Positions 8,837-16,621 of a stretch of 64,000 bases of DNA are shown here, one piece after another. Under the pieces are notes generated by a model. That model searched no databases. It was not told the DNA's origin and saw nothing but the letters and a program-made list of their open reading frames with translations. A program made the translations under genes and the position numbers. Every line of letters begins with the position of its first letter. Within the stretch, counting starts at the first letter, position 1. The stretch spans positions 1 through 64,000 of the forward strand of contig JAZNWU010000022.1 of NCBI GenBank assembly GCA_045593555.1. The letters are read 5' to 3'. The stretch is from Fimenecus sp045593555 (GTDB taxonomy: Bacteria; Bacillota; Clostridia; Oscillospirales; Acutalibacteraceae).

Positions 8837-10159
8837 ATGGATAAGAAAATTATTGTTGCTGGTCTCGGTCACGGCGGTATTGCTGCTGCCGCTATCCTTG
8901 CTGAGGCAGGATATGACGTTACTGTTTATGAAGCAAAGGCTGAGGGTACTCTCGGCTACGACTGGACAGATATTTTTGATCCCAAGGCTCTTAAAATTGC
9001 AAAGGTTCCGATGCCTGACGAGGATAAATTCGAATACAAAGAGGATATGACATTTGTTGCTCCCAACGGTACATCCATGCTCCGTCAGCACGTACCCTTT
9101 GAAAAGCTTGAAATCAAAATGGAACGTAAGGATATATACGAGCTTCTCATCAACAACGCTGTAGAAAAGGGCGTTAAGATCGTTTATGAGTGTGAGGTGC
9201 TCAAGCCCATTATGCTCGGCAGCCGTGTTGCAGGTATCCGCACTTCAAACGGTGATTTCTTTGCCGATCTTATCATCGATGCCTGCGGTATGAATTCACC
9301 CGTGCGCCGTAATCTCCCCTCTTCTCTTATGATTCAGAAAGAAATCACACGCAAGCAGAAGGTTACTATTTACAGAGCTTTCTATAACAAGGCAAGTGAT
9401 GAGGAGGTTGCCGCTAAGTTCAAGGTACTTATCCGTCCCGAAGGTGTTGAGGGTATTGCGTGGGTAGCATCCGAGGATGAGCACACAGACCTTCTTGTCG
9501 GCAGATTTGAAGACGTAGGTATGGATGAAATCGAGCGATTTGCCGAGTATCTCCGTCCGACAAATCCCCGTCTCGGCACAAAGATTATCCGCGGCGGTCA
9601 GTTTGTTGAAATTCCCGTCCGTCATCCCCTCTCAGTTATGGTTGCTGACGGCTATGCAGCAATCGGTGACAGTGCATTTATGACAGTACCTCTCATCGGT
9701 TCAGGTATCGCCAACTCCCTCAAGGCAGCACGTATTCTTGCGGAAACAGTTATCAACGACCCGACTCAGGGCTTCGGTGTTGACGTGCTCTGGAAATATC
9801 AGGTGCTTTTCTTCAAGCATCTCGGTACAGGCCTCGCTCCGCTTGAATGCATCAAAAACCTTATGTTCAAGTTCACTCCCGAGGATCTTGACTATTGCTT
9901 CGATTCGGGTATTCTTAACGATTACAACGTAACAATGACCGCAGACTTCGGCAGCTTTTTTGACCTCGTTGATTTCACAGACGTAACCGATCTTCTCAAC
10001 AAAGCAAAGCAGTCCTGCTCCGACCCTGAGCTTCTCAAAAAGATGATCGGTGCAGGCAACAGAATCTCCCTTGCAACGGCAACCTGCCTCGCAATTCCGA
10101 GAAGATGGGACAGAAAGCTTGTTGAAATCTGGGCAAAGGGTTACGATAAGATTTTTTAA
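8837..10159 (+). CDS. FAD-dependent oxidoreductase, geranylgeranyl-reductase-like
   Basis: A 440-residue flavoprotein. It has the Rossmann dinucleotide motif GLGHGG at residues 9-14 followed by an acidic strand end (VTVYE), a second FAD motif GYAAIGDSAFMTVPLIGSGI around residue 275-295, and an internal DACG segment. The fold is that of the p-hydroxybenzoate hydroxylase/geranylgeranyl reductase group; its substrate is unknown. GAGGAGG at 8824-8830 and the promoter position both point to the ATG at 8837. It is the first gene of a probable operon with the two ABC exporter genes, so it may modify a small molecule or lipid that they export. That link is inference from position only. Confidence 0.8.
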   Translation: MDKKIIVAGLGHGGIAAAAILAEAGYDVTVYEAKAEGTLGYDWTDIFDPKALKIAKVPMPDEDKFEYKEDMTFVAPNGTSMLRQHVPFEKLEIKMERKDIYELLINNAVEKGVKIVYECEVLKPIMLGSRVAGIRTSNGDFFADLIIDACGMNSPVRRNLPSSLMIQKEITRKQKVTIYRAFYNKASDEEVAAKFKVLIRPEGVEGIAWVASEDEHTDLLVGRFEDVGMDEIERFAEYLRPTNPRLGTKIIRGGQFVEIPVRHPLSVMVADGYAAIGDSAFMTVPLIGSGIANSLKAARILAETVINDPTQGFGVDVLWKYQVLFFKHLGTGLAPLECIKNLMFKFTPEDLDYCFDSGILNDYNVTMTADFGSFFDLVDFTDVTDLLNKAKQSCSDPELLKKMIGAGNRISLATATCLAIPRRWDRKLVEIWAKGYDKIF

Positions 10160-10192
10160 ATAAATAAAAACAACACAAAGGAGGTCTGATAC

Positions 10193-12013
10193 GTGAGAGC
10201 CGTAGACTTCAAAGCAAAAGCCCATATATTCAGAAACACGGCTTTTATGCTTAAATGCAGTTTAAAAAGTTCGCCTCTGGCAACTATACTTATTTACCTT
10301 GCATACATTGCGGAAAATGTTTACTATGCCGTTGTTTTCAACGTTATGTTCCTTCAGACGGCACTTTCTATTATTGAAGGTAACGGAACCTTCAGAGAAT
10401 TCGCAATCCGTATAAGCATTATCATTTTCGGAAAGCTCGCTGTCGACCTTTTCAGTTATATCGTTTTCCATCCCGTACGTGAAAAGTACGAAATAAAATA
10501 TGAGGGTTATCTGAACAGGATGATTTTTGAAAAGGCTCAGCAGGTTGAGCTCGCCTGCTATGAAAACCCCGACTTCTTCGACAACTACAACCGTGCAACG
10601 TGGGTTGTTGAAAAAGGTGCTTATAAGCGTATTATCGAGGGCTCTGCCTGGACAATCGGTTCGGTTGTCAGCATAATTTTCCTTGCGATTTACCTTTATC
10701 AGCTCGACCCGTTGCTTCTTCTGATAATGATCTGTCCTGTTATCGTTATGGCATTCAGGATTATGAGAAACAGCGTTGAATTTCAGAAAGAAAAGGAAAT
10801 GACTCCCTTTGAAAGACAGAAGGACTATACAAAGCGTACCGTTCTTCTCAAGGATTTTGCAAAAGAAATCAAGACAACAAGCATTTTCGAGGTTGTCAAA
10901 CGCCGCTTCAGGAGTGCCGTTGACAGCAACATAAAGCTTATAAACAAGTACGGCTGGAGAATCGTTGTTCTCGAAGTGCTCAGCGACTTCTTCGGTGAAG
11001 TTATTCCCATTGCAGGCGGCTTTGCTTACGGTTGCTACAGACTTATTGTAAGACAGGATCTGCCGATTGCTGACTTCTCCGTTCTTATATCCGCAATCAC
11101 AAACTGCCGTAACAAGCTCAATCAGCTTGCACACTATTTTACAATGCAGCAGAAGCACTGCCTCTGGGTACAGAATCTGCGTGAATTCCTCGCTTATGAG
11201 CCTCAGGTCAAGGGCGGTACTCTTGAGCCCGGTGAATTCGAAAGCATCGAATTCAAAAACGTTTCTTTCCGTTACGGTGAAAATAAGGACTATTCAATCA
11301 GAAATGTTTCCTTCAGAATTGATAAGGGACAGAGCATTGCTGTTGTCGGTCATAACGGTGCGGGTAAGACCACACTTTCAAAGCTTATGATGAGACTTTA
11401 CGATGTCAGTGAGGGTGAAATCCTCTACAACGGAGTCAACATCAAGGAATACGACCTTCTGAAATACCGTGAAAAATTTGCAAGTGTTTTCCAGGATTAC
11501 AGAATCTTTGCGATGACGGTTGCGGAAAATGTTCTTATCCGTGAGGTCGATGAAGATAACATCCCGCTTGCACAGAAGGCTCTCAGGCAGAGCGGTGTTT
11601 ACGACAAGATTCTTACCCTTGACGAAAAAGAAAATACTATCCTCACCCGTGAGTTTGACGATGAGGGTGCATTGCTTTCGGGCGGCGAGAGTCAGAAGGT
11701 TACAATCGCAAGAATGTTTGCAAAGAGTTTTGACGTTGCAATTCTTGACGAGCCGTCATCTGCCCTTGATCCCGTTGCTGAAACTAAAATGTATGACAGC
11801 CTTATGGAAGGTACAAAAGATAAGACTGTTATTTATATCTCCCACCGTCTTTCAAGTGCTACGAGAAGTGACAATATTCTTGTATTTGCAGGCGGAAAGC
11901 TCATTGAAAGCGGTACTCACGAAGAGCTGATGAACCTTGACGGTGAATACTGTAAGATGTTCACCCTGCAGGCATCAGGTTACAGAGAGGAGGGTGATGA
12001 CGATGAAGAATAA
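10193..12013 (+). CDS. ABC exporter half-transporter (permease-ATPase fusion), first subunit
   Basis: A 606-residue type-IV ABC exporter subunit: six membrane segments in the first 310 residues, then a nucleotide-binding domain with Walker A GHNGAGKTT, Q-loop in VFQDYRIF, signature LSGGESQK, Walker B VAILDEPSSALDP and the switch His in ISHRLSS. The start is GTG at 10193 with AAAGGAGGT six to eight bases upstream. The next gene is a full-length homologue whose start overlaps this stop, so the two probably form a heterodimer. The cargo is unknown; such pairs export lipids, peptides or drugs. Confidence 0.88.
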   Translation: MRAVDFKAKAHIFRNTAFMLKCSLKSSPLATILIYLAYIAENVYYAVVFNVMFLQTALSIIEGNGTFREFAIRISIIIFGKLAVDLFSYIVFHPVREKYEIKYEGYLNRMIFEKAQQVELACYENPDFFDNYNRATWVVEKGAYKRIIEGSAWTIGSVVSIIFLAIYLYQLDPLLLLIMICPVIVMAFRIMRNSVEFQKEKEMTPFERQKDYTKRTVLLKDFAKEIKTTSIFEVVKRRFRSAVDSNIKLINKYGWRIVVLEVLSDFFGEVIPIAGGFAYGCYRLIVRQDLPIADFSVLISAITNCRNKLNQLAHYFTMQQKHCLWVQNLREFLAYEPQVKGGTLEPGEFESIEFKNVSFRYGENKDYSIRNVSFRIDKGQSIAVVGHNGAGKTTLSKLMMRLYDVSEGEILYNGVNIKEYDLLKYREKFASVFQDYRIFAMTVAENVLIREVDEDNIPLAQKALRQSGVYDKILTLDEKENTILTREFDDEGALLSGGESQKVTIARMFAKSFDVAILDEPSSALDPVAETKMYDSLMEGTKDKTVIYISHRLSSATRSDNILVFAGGKLIESGTHEELMNLDGEYCKMFTLQASGYREEGDDDEE

Positions 12014-13805
12014 AAAGAATCAGGAGAAGGCACACAGCTTTAAAAACTATATGTTTATGCTGAAATTCGTCATGAAGAACTCCCCCGGACTGCTCTTCTC
12101 TCTCCTGTTTTTTGACGTGCTTTCAAACCTTCCGTGGTTACTTTCAAACGTCGTGCTTCTTAAGTACATAATCGATGTTGTCACTGAAGGTGTCAATCTT
12201 TACCGAATCGCAGTTGCGTGTCTTATTTTTGCCGTGATTGTTGTTATCGGTAACCTCGGTAACACTTTGTTCTATGAAGTTTACCGACCGAAGCAGAGTG
12301 AAAAGCTCCACTACAAGCTCTACTCTATGATTTACGAAAAAGCGGCAAAGATGGATTTTGAGTCTTACGACAATCCTGAGTTCTACAACGATTTTGTTCT
12401 TGCAATGAATACGATGAGTGACCGTGTCGACAGTATTCTTTTAAGTACTCAGGACTTCTTCACACACGCCGTTTCTATCATTTCAATCACCGCGGTTATT
12501 GTTACCATTGACCCTGTCTGCTTCATTTTCATTGCACTGTGCGTAGGCATAATGGTGCCCGTAGGCAGACTGATTGCAAAGGTCAACGTAGATAAAAAGA
12601 AGGTAATGACTCCTCTCGACAGAAAAAATCTTTACTTCTCACGTGTGTTCTATCTTCAGGACTACGCCAAGGAGCTCAGACTCAACCCTGTCGGAGAGAT
12701 GATTGAAAGACGCTATAATAAAAATATTTTTGACAGAATTTCGGCAATTGCTCCTTTCCTTAAAAAGCAGTGGATTCTCTACTTCAATCAGGAAAGTCTG
12801 CCGATGACATTGCTCATCTGCTTCGGCGTAACACTCTATATGGGTTACAAGGCAATTGTTACAAAGGGAATCAGCCTCGGCAGCTTTGCCGCAACCTTCA
12901 ACGGTGTCAGCTCAGTCAGCAACAGCGTATTCGCAATGACAAGCTGGTTTGCACTTCGCGTACGCGAAAACGGGCTTTACGTTGAAAAGTATAAAAAATT
13001 CATGTCGGCTGAAGAAAAAATCAAGGACGGAGGACTCGACAGAAAGCTTGAGAAGCCCGAAAGCATCCGTCTTGAAAATGTATCCTTCACCTACCCCGGC
13101 TGTGACAAGCCGACACTCAAGAACATCAATCTTGAAATCAAGCCTTACCAGAAGATAGCACTCGTCGGTTACAACGGTGCAGGTAAGACAACACTTACAA
13201 ACCTTATTCTCCGCCTCTACGACGTCACAGAAGGCAAGATAACCGTAGGCGGCACCGATATCAAAGAATGGAATATCCGCTCTTATCACAGCAACTATGC
13301 CGCAGTTTTCCAGGATTTCTCACTCTTCGGTGCAACACTCGGTGAAAATGTGGCAATGCACGAAAATCCCGACAAGCAGAGAGTTCTCAAGGCACTTGAG
13401 GAAAGCAGCTTCAACAAAGAACTGCCCGACGGAACAGATTCCGTGCTGCTCAGAGAATTTGACGATAACGGTGTTTCACTCTCAGGCGGTGAGGCTCAGA
13501 AGGTTGCCGTTGCACGTGCTTTCTACAAGGACTGTCCGTTTGCAATTCTTGACGAGCCGAGTGCAAACCTCGACCCCGTTTCCGAGTATGCTCTTAACGA
13601 AGCTATGGCAAGAGCGGCTGAAAACAAGACGGTTATTTTTATCTCGCACCGTCTTTCAACAACGGTTATGGCTGACGTTATCTATATGCTTGAAAAAGGT
13701 GAAATTGTCGAAAGCGGTACTCACGAAGAGCTGATGGCACTCAACGGAAAGTATGCTTATATGTTCAACCTTCAGGCTGAAAAGTATAAAGAAGAACAGC
13801 AATAA
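12003..13805 (+). CDS. ABC exporter half-transporter, second subunit
   Basis: A 600-residue partner of the preceding exporter gene with the same layout: an N-terminal six-helix membrane domain and a C-terminal ATPase with Walker A GYNGAGKTT, signature LSGGEAQK, Walker B FAILDEPSANLDP and ISHRLST. The start is placed at the ATG at 12003, nine bases after AGGAGG and overlapping the upstream stop by 11 bases. Earlier in-frame ATGs at 11937 and 11997 are inside the previous gene or too near the ribosome-binding site. Both subunits keep canonical ATPase residues, so neither site is obviously degenerate. A strong terminator follows. Confidence 0.88.
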   Translation: MKNKKNQEKAHSFKNYMFMLKFVMKNSPGLLFSLLFFDVLSNLPWLLSNVVLLKYIIDVVTEGVNLYRIAVACLIFAVIVVIGNLGNTLFYEVYRPKQSEKLHYKLYSMIYEKAAKMDFESYDNPEFYNDFVLAMNTMSDRVDSILLSTQDFFTHAVSIISITAVIVTIDPVCFIFIALCVGIMVPVGRLIAKVNVDKKKVMTPLDRKNLYFSRVFYLQDYAKELRLNPVGEMIERRYNKNIFDRISAIAPFLKKQWILYFNQESLPMTLLICFGVTLYMGYKAIVTKGISLGSFAATFNGVSSVSNSVFAMTSWFALRVRENGLYVEKYKKFMSAEEKIKDGGLDRKLEKPESIRLENVSFTYPGCDKPTLKNINLEIKPYQKIALVGYNGAGKTTLTNLILRLYDVTEGKITVGGTDIKEWNIRSYHSNYAAVFQDFSLFGATLGENVAMHENPDKQRVLKALEESSFNKELPDGTDSVLLREFDDNGVSLSGGEAQKVAVARAFYKDCPFAILDEPSANLDPVSEYALNEAMARAAENKTVIFISHRLSTTVMADVIYMLEKGEIVESGTHEELMALNGKYAYMFNLQAEKYKEEQQ

Positions 13806-13807
13806 AA

Positions 13808-13848
13808 AACAGTTGCATTTCGTTGTGAAATGCAACTGTTTAATTTTA
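13808..13848. terminator. Bidirectional terminator between convergent genes
   Basis: AACAGTTGCATTTC and GAAATGCAACTGTT form a perfect 14-base stem with a GTTGT loop. T-rich sequence follows on plus (TTAATTTTATT) and on minus (TTTTTATT), so it ends both the ABC transcript and the metallophosphoesterase transcript. Confidence 0.9.
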
Positions 13849-14838
13849 TTATACAAGCTCGATTGTGTAGTTGTAATCAGTGTACCAGGCTCCTGCGGAG
13901 AAGCTTCTTGCACGGATTTCTACAGTATCCTCATAAACCTCGATCGCAAAGCCTGTGCCGTTTGCAATTCTGCCTCTCATTGTCAGATACATATATGCAG
14001 GAAGATTTACTGAATGGAATGAACCATCAGACTCTACACTGAGATATCCGAAAACATCTTCCTGGCTCTCGTTTGTGAAACCGCTGTGAACATGGCCCGT
14101 GAGCATAAATACGTTGTCATAAGATTTGAGGATAGCCTCAACCTCTGCTGACTTGTCACCGATACCGCCGTCATCGGGCATCGGCTCGTCATCGCCCCAT
14201 GTTTCGGGGAGACCGTGGCTCTCGTTAATCGGCCAGTGGCATACTACAAAAATCGGAAGTCCGTCCTGAGAAGCCTTTTCCATTTCAGCTTCAAGCCATT
14301 CAACCTGCTCGTCACTTACTGTCATAGCAACGTGGTCAGCCTCACTGCCGAGAACGATGAATGTATAGCCGTTTATCTTCGTTGAGTAGTAAACCTCGTC
14401 AATTTCACGGTCTGCAATTTCTTTGTTATAGTCAATGAAAAGCTTTCTTGAAAGTGCATAATCATCGTCACTTGTCCATGTATCGTGATTGCCCTGAGCA
14501 AGAAGAATTGTCTTTGCAGGAGTGTAGTCTGCAAAAGCACTTGCAAGCATTGCCCACTCTTCAGGCTCACCGTGGTCGGTAAGGTCACCCGTGCAGATGA
14601 GTGCATCGTACTGACTCTCTGCCTGCTGCATATCCTGAAGACCGAAGCGAAGCATATCGGCACGTGCTGTTTCCTCTGTCATATGAATGTCGGATATGAC
14701 CGCCATATTAAGCTTGCAATCCTCATACAAGGGCTTTGTCGGTGCTGTGAAATTTCCGAAGAACACACCGAAGAAAACCTGTAAAACTGTCAGTATAGCT
14801 GATACCAAGCCTTTGATAAATGTTATAAATCCAAACAT
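13849..14838 (-). CDS. Membrane-anchored calcineurin-like metallophosphoesterase
   Basis: A 329-residue protein with an N-terminal membrane segment (about residues 4-30) and a calcineurin-type metallophosphoesterase domain outside. All metal-binding motifs are visible in order: SDIH, GDLTDHG, GNHD, the single His in VVCHWP, and GHVHSG. The substrate could be a phosphate mono- or diester and is not predictable. It has its own promoter (14862-14890) and AAAGGACGG before the ATG. It is monocistronic, convergent with the ABC genes and divergent from the next secreted protein. Confidence 0.85.
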   Translation of the reverse strand: MFGFITFIKGLVSAILTVLQVFFGVFFGNFTAPTKPLYEDCKLNMAVISDIHMTEETARADMLRFGLQDMQQAESQYDALICTGDLTDHGEPEEWAMLASAFADYTPAKTILLAQGNHDTWTSDDDYALSRKLFIDYNKEIADREIDEVYYSTKINGYTFIVLGSEADHVAMTVSDEQVEWLEAEMEKASQDGLPIFVVCHWPINESHGLPETWGDDEPMPDDGGIGDKSAEVEAILKSYDNVFMLTGHVHSGFTNESQEDVFGYLSVESDGSFHSVNLPAYMYLTMRGRIANGTGFAIEVYEDTVEIRARSFSAGAWYTDYNYTIELV

Positions 14839-14861
14839 AAAAACACCGTCCTTTGACAGAT

Positions 14862-14890
14862 ATGATAACAGATTTTTTCTTATTTTACAA
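14862..14890 (-). promoter_or_regulatory. Promoter of the metallophosphoesterase gene
   Basis: Minus-strand TTGTAA (complement of 14885-14890) and TATCAT (14862-14867) with a 17-base spacer. Confidence 0.6.
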
Positions 14891-14905
14891 TATTTAAAAA
14901 TACAT

Positions 14906-14934
14906 TTGATTTAAAATATCAACTGTGGTACTAT
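14906..14934 (+). promoter_or_regulatory. Promoter of the 14963 secreted-protein gene
   Basis: TTGATT at 14906-14911 and TACTAT at 14929-14934 with a 17-base spacer, 28 bases before the ATG. It is back-to-back with the metallophosphoesterase promoter. Confidence 0.6.
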
Positions 14935-14962
14935 ATAGAAAATATTTCTACGGAGTGATTGT

Positions 14963-16405
14963 ATGTTTTTTATCGCTTTAAGAAGGGCATTAAGCATCGT
15001 GCTTTCGTTCATTTTCGGTTTCTTTACATATCCGTTCAGCTATCTTCCTGCTAAGGTTGATGACAGCTTCGATATTGAAAACGGCAGTTTCAGTAATACA
15101 AGTATATTTCTCAACGGTGAGGATGAGGAAATCATCACTGAGGATTCCGTTGTGATTGAAGACGGAAGTCTCCTGCTCGACAGTCAGAAAGAAATCAGCT
15201 TTAAGGATATCACACACGGCTGGTTCAATTACTACGGTATCACATACACAGCCGATGCTCATATCAAAGGTACTCTCAATTACCGTTGCGGTGCTGTAAA
15301 AAGAAGTGAAAACTTCTTCCTTGAGCCCGGAGAGAATATGAGCTTTTATTCATTTATCAACAATATGCTCTCAGGCACAAAGGCTAACGGTATTTATTCT
15401 GTTACATTTGAGCCGTTGAGCTCCGATAAAGCTCAGCTGAAAATTCACGGACTTGCACTCTTTAACAGAGAAATTCCCGATGAGTATGTTTACATTCAGG
15501 ATGACACTTACAAAATCGGTGTAAATCTTCTCTGGGGCGGTGCCCTGAGTTATGTGGAAGACCTCAATTCCAATGTTGAAGCAGTTGAAGTTGACGGAAG
15601 AGTTTTTGTTGACTCCAACGCAGGTGAGCGTTACAACGCAAAGGTTGTCAACAAGAACGTAAATCTCATTAACCGTTTCGATCCCGGCAGACTTGTTCAG
15701 CAGTCCTATTACGGTTCGACAGGCGGCGATTATGAAAGCGGAATTTTTATGGGTAACGTCTGGGCATACAACCCCGTTCAGGGCGGTAATCAGTTTGGCG
15801 ACAACAGTAAAATTGTTGACCTGCGTTGTGACGATACTTCTATCTACATAAAGTGTCAGCCTCTTGACTGGGCTAAAGAGAAGGAACATATTACTCCCTC
15901 ATATATGGAGGCTACATACAAGATTGAAAATAACAACGTCCATGTTTCGTGCCGTTTCCTTGATTTTTCAGGACGTGATCCGTTGGTACGCGATCAGGAA
16001 ATCCCTGCCTTCTACTGCATTGAACCTTTCAACAGATTTATCTACTACGGCGGTGACAAGCCGTGGACAAACGATGCACTCTCAGTTGAGCCCGACCTCA
16101 TCTTCTGGCCCGATGCAGGTTATCCCAAGTTCGATTCTTCCGAGAACTGGGCAGCATTCATCGGTGAGTTTGATGACAGCTTCGGAATCGGCATCTATGT
16201 GCCTGGCGAAACAAGCTTCCTGACAGGTGTATGCAACCGTGAAAATACAACAAACCATGATCCGTCCGTTGACGCTACAACATCTTACATCGCAGTTATC
16301 AGAGTTATGGCTTTTGAGAGCTATTCACCTTTTGAATATGACTACTACCTCACGACGGGTACTTCGGATGAAATGAGAAATAATTTTAAAGAAATTGCAC
16401 AGTAA
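14963..16405 (+). CDS. Secreted protein of unknown function, possibly carbohydrate-active
   Basis: A 480-residue protein with an N-terminal signal or anchor (residues about 3-27). The rest looks like an all-beta exported protein. The segment NRFDPGRLVQQSYYGS near residue 245 and tryptophan/aromatic-rich blocks (FIYYGGDKPWTND, LIFWPDAGYPKF) recall beta-sandwich glycan-binding or glycan-cleaving proteins of gut bacteria, but I cannot name a family and assign no activity. GGAGTGATT precedes the ATG. It is transcribed alone from 14906-14934. It shares the two-segment leader style (Arg/Ile-rich, then Phe-rich) of the GH92 and DUF4838 proteins at the left edge, so it may belong to the same surface glycan machinery. 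Confidence 0.55.
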   Translation: MFFIALRRALSIVLSFIFGFFTYPFSYLPAKVDDSFDIENGSFSNTSIFLNGEDEEIITEDSVVIEDGSLLLDSQKEISFKDITHGWFNYYGITYTADAHIKGTLNYRCGAVKRSENFFLEPGENMSFYSFINNMLSGTKANGIYSVTFEPLSSDKAQLKIHGLALFNREIPDEYVYIQDDTYKIGVNLLWGGALSYVEDLNSNVEAVEVDGRVFVDSNAGERYNAKVVNKNVNLINRFDPGRLVQQSYYGSTGGDYESGIFMGNVWAYNPVQGGNQFGDNSKIVDLRCDDTSIYIKCQPLDWAKEKEHITPSYMEATYKIENNNVHVSCRFLDFSGRDPLVRDQEIPAFYCIEPFNRFIYYGGDKPWTNDALSVEPDLIFWPDAGYPKFDSSENWAAFIGEFDDSFGIGIYVPGETSFLTGVCNRENTTNHDPSVDATTSYIAVIRVMAFESYSPFEYDYYLTTGTSDEMRNNFKEIAQ

Positions 16406-16413
16406 AACACATC

Positions 16414-16448
16414 AAAAAACAGGCTTACGGAACCACCCGTAAGCCTGT
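16414..16448. terminator. Bidirectional terminator
   Basis: ACAGGCTTACGG and CCGTAAGCCTGT form a perfect 12-base stem with a six-base loop. Six As before it give a strong T-run for the minus-strand feo operon; the plus side has a weaker one. Confidence 0.88.
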
Positions 16449-16453
16449 AATCT

Positions 16454-16609
16454 TTATTTCTTTGAATGGCAGACATCACTCATTGCACAGCCTGAGCATC
16501 CGCAAGAGCAGGATGATTTGCCTTTTTTCTTGTCAATTATTGATTTTGCAACGATTCCTACGAACACTGCAACAACAATTACAAGAACGATAATTGTAGG
16601 TAAATTCAT
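16454..16609 (-). CDS. FeoB-associated Cys-rich membrane peptide
   Basis: A 51-residue protein: one N-terminal membrane helix (residues 4-25, IIVLVIVVAVFVGIVAKSII), a Lys-rich stop-transfer stretch, and a Cys-rich tail CSCGCSGC plus a further Cys. This is the layout of the FeoB-associated Cys-rich membrane protein family (PF12669). It probably helps ferrous iron uptake at the inner membrane, perhaps as an iron-binding adaptor; the role is not established. GGAGG, overlapping the end of feoB, lies eight bases before the ATG, so it is the third gene of the feo operon. Confidence 0.85.
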   Translation of the reverse strand: MNLPTIIVLVIVVAVFVGIVAKSIIDKKKGKSSCSCGCSGCAMSDVCHSKK

Positions 16610-16621
16610 AAGGAAACCTCC

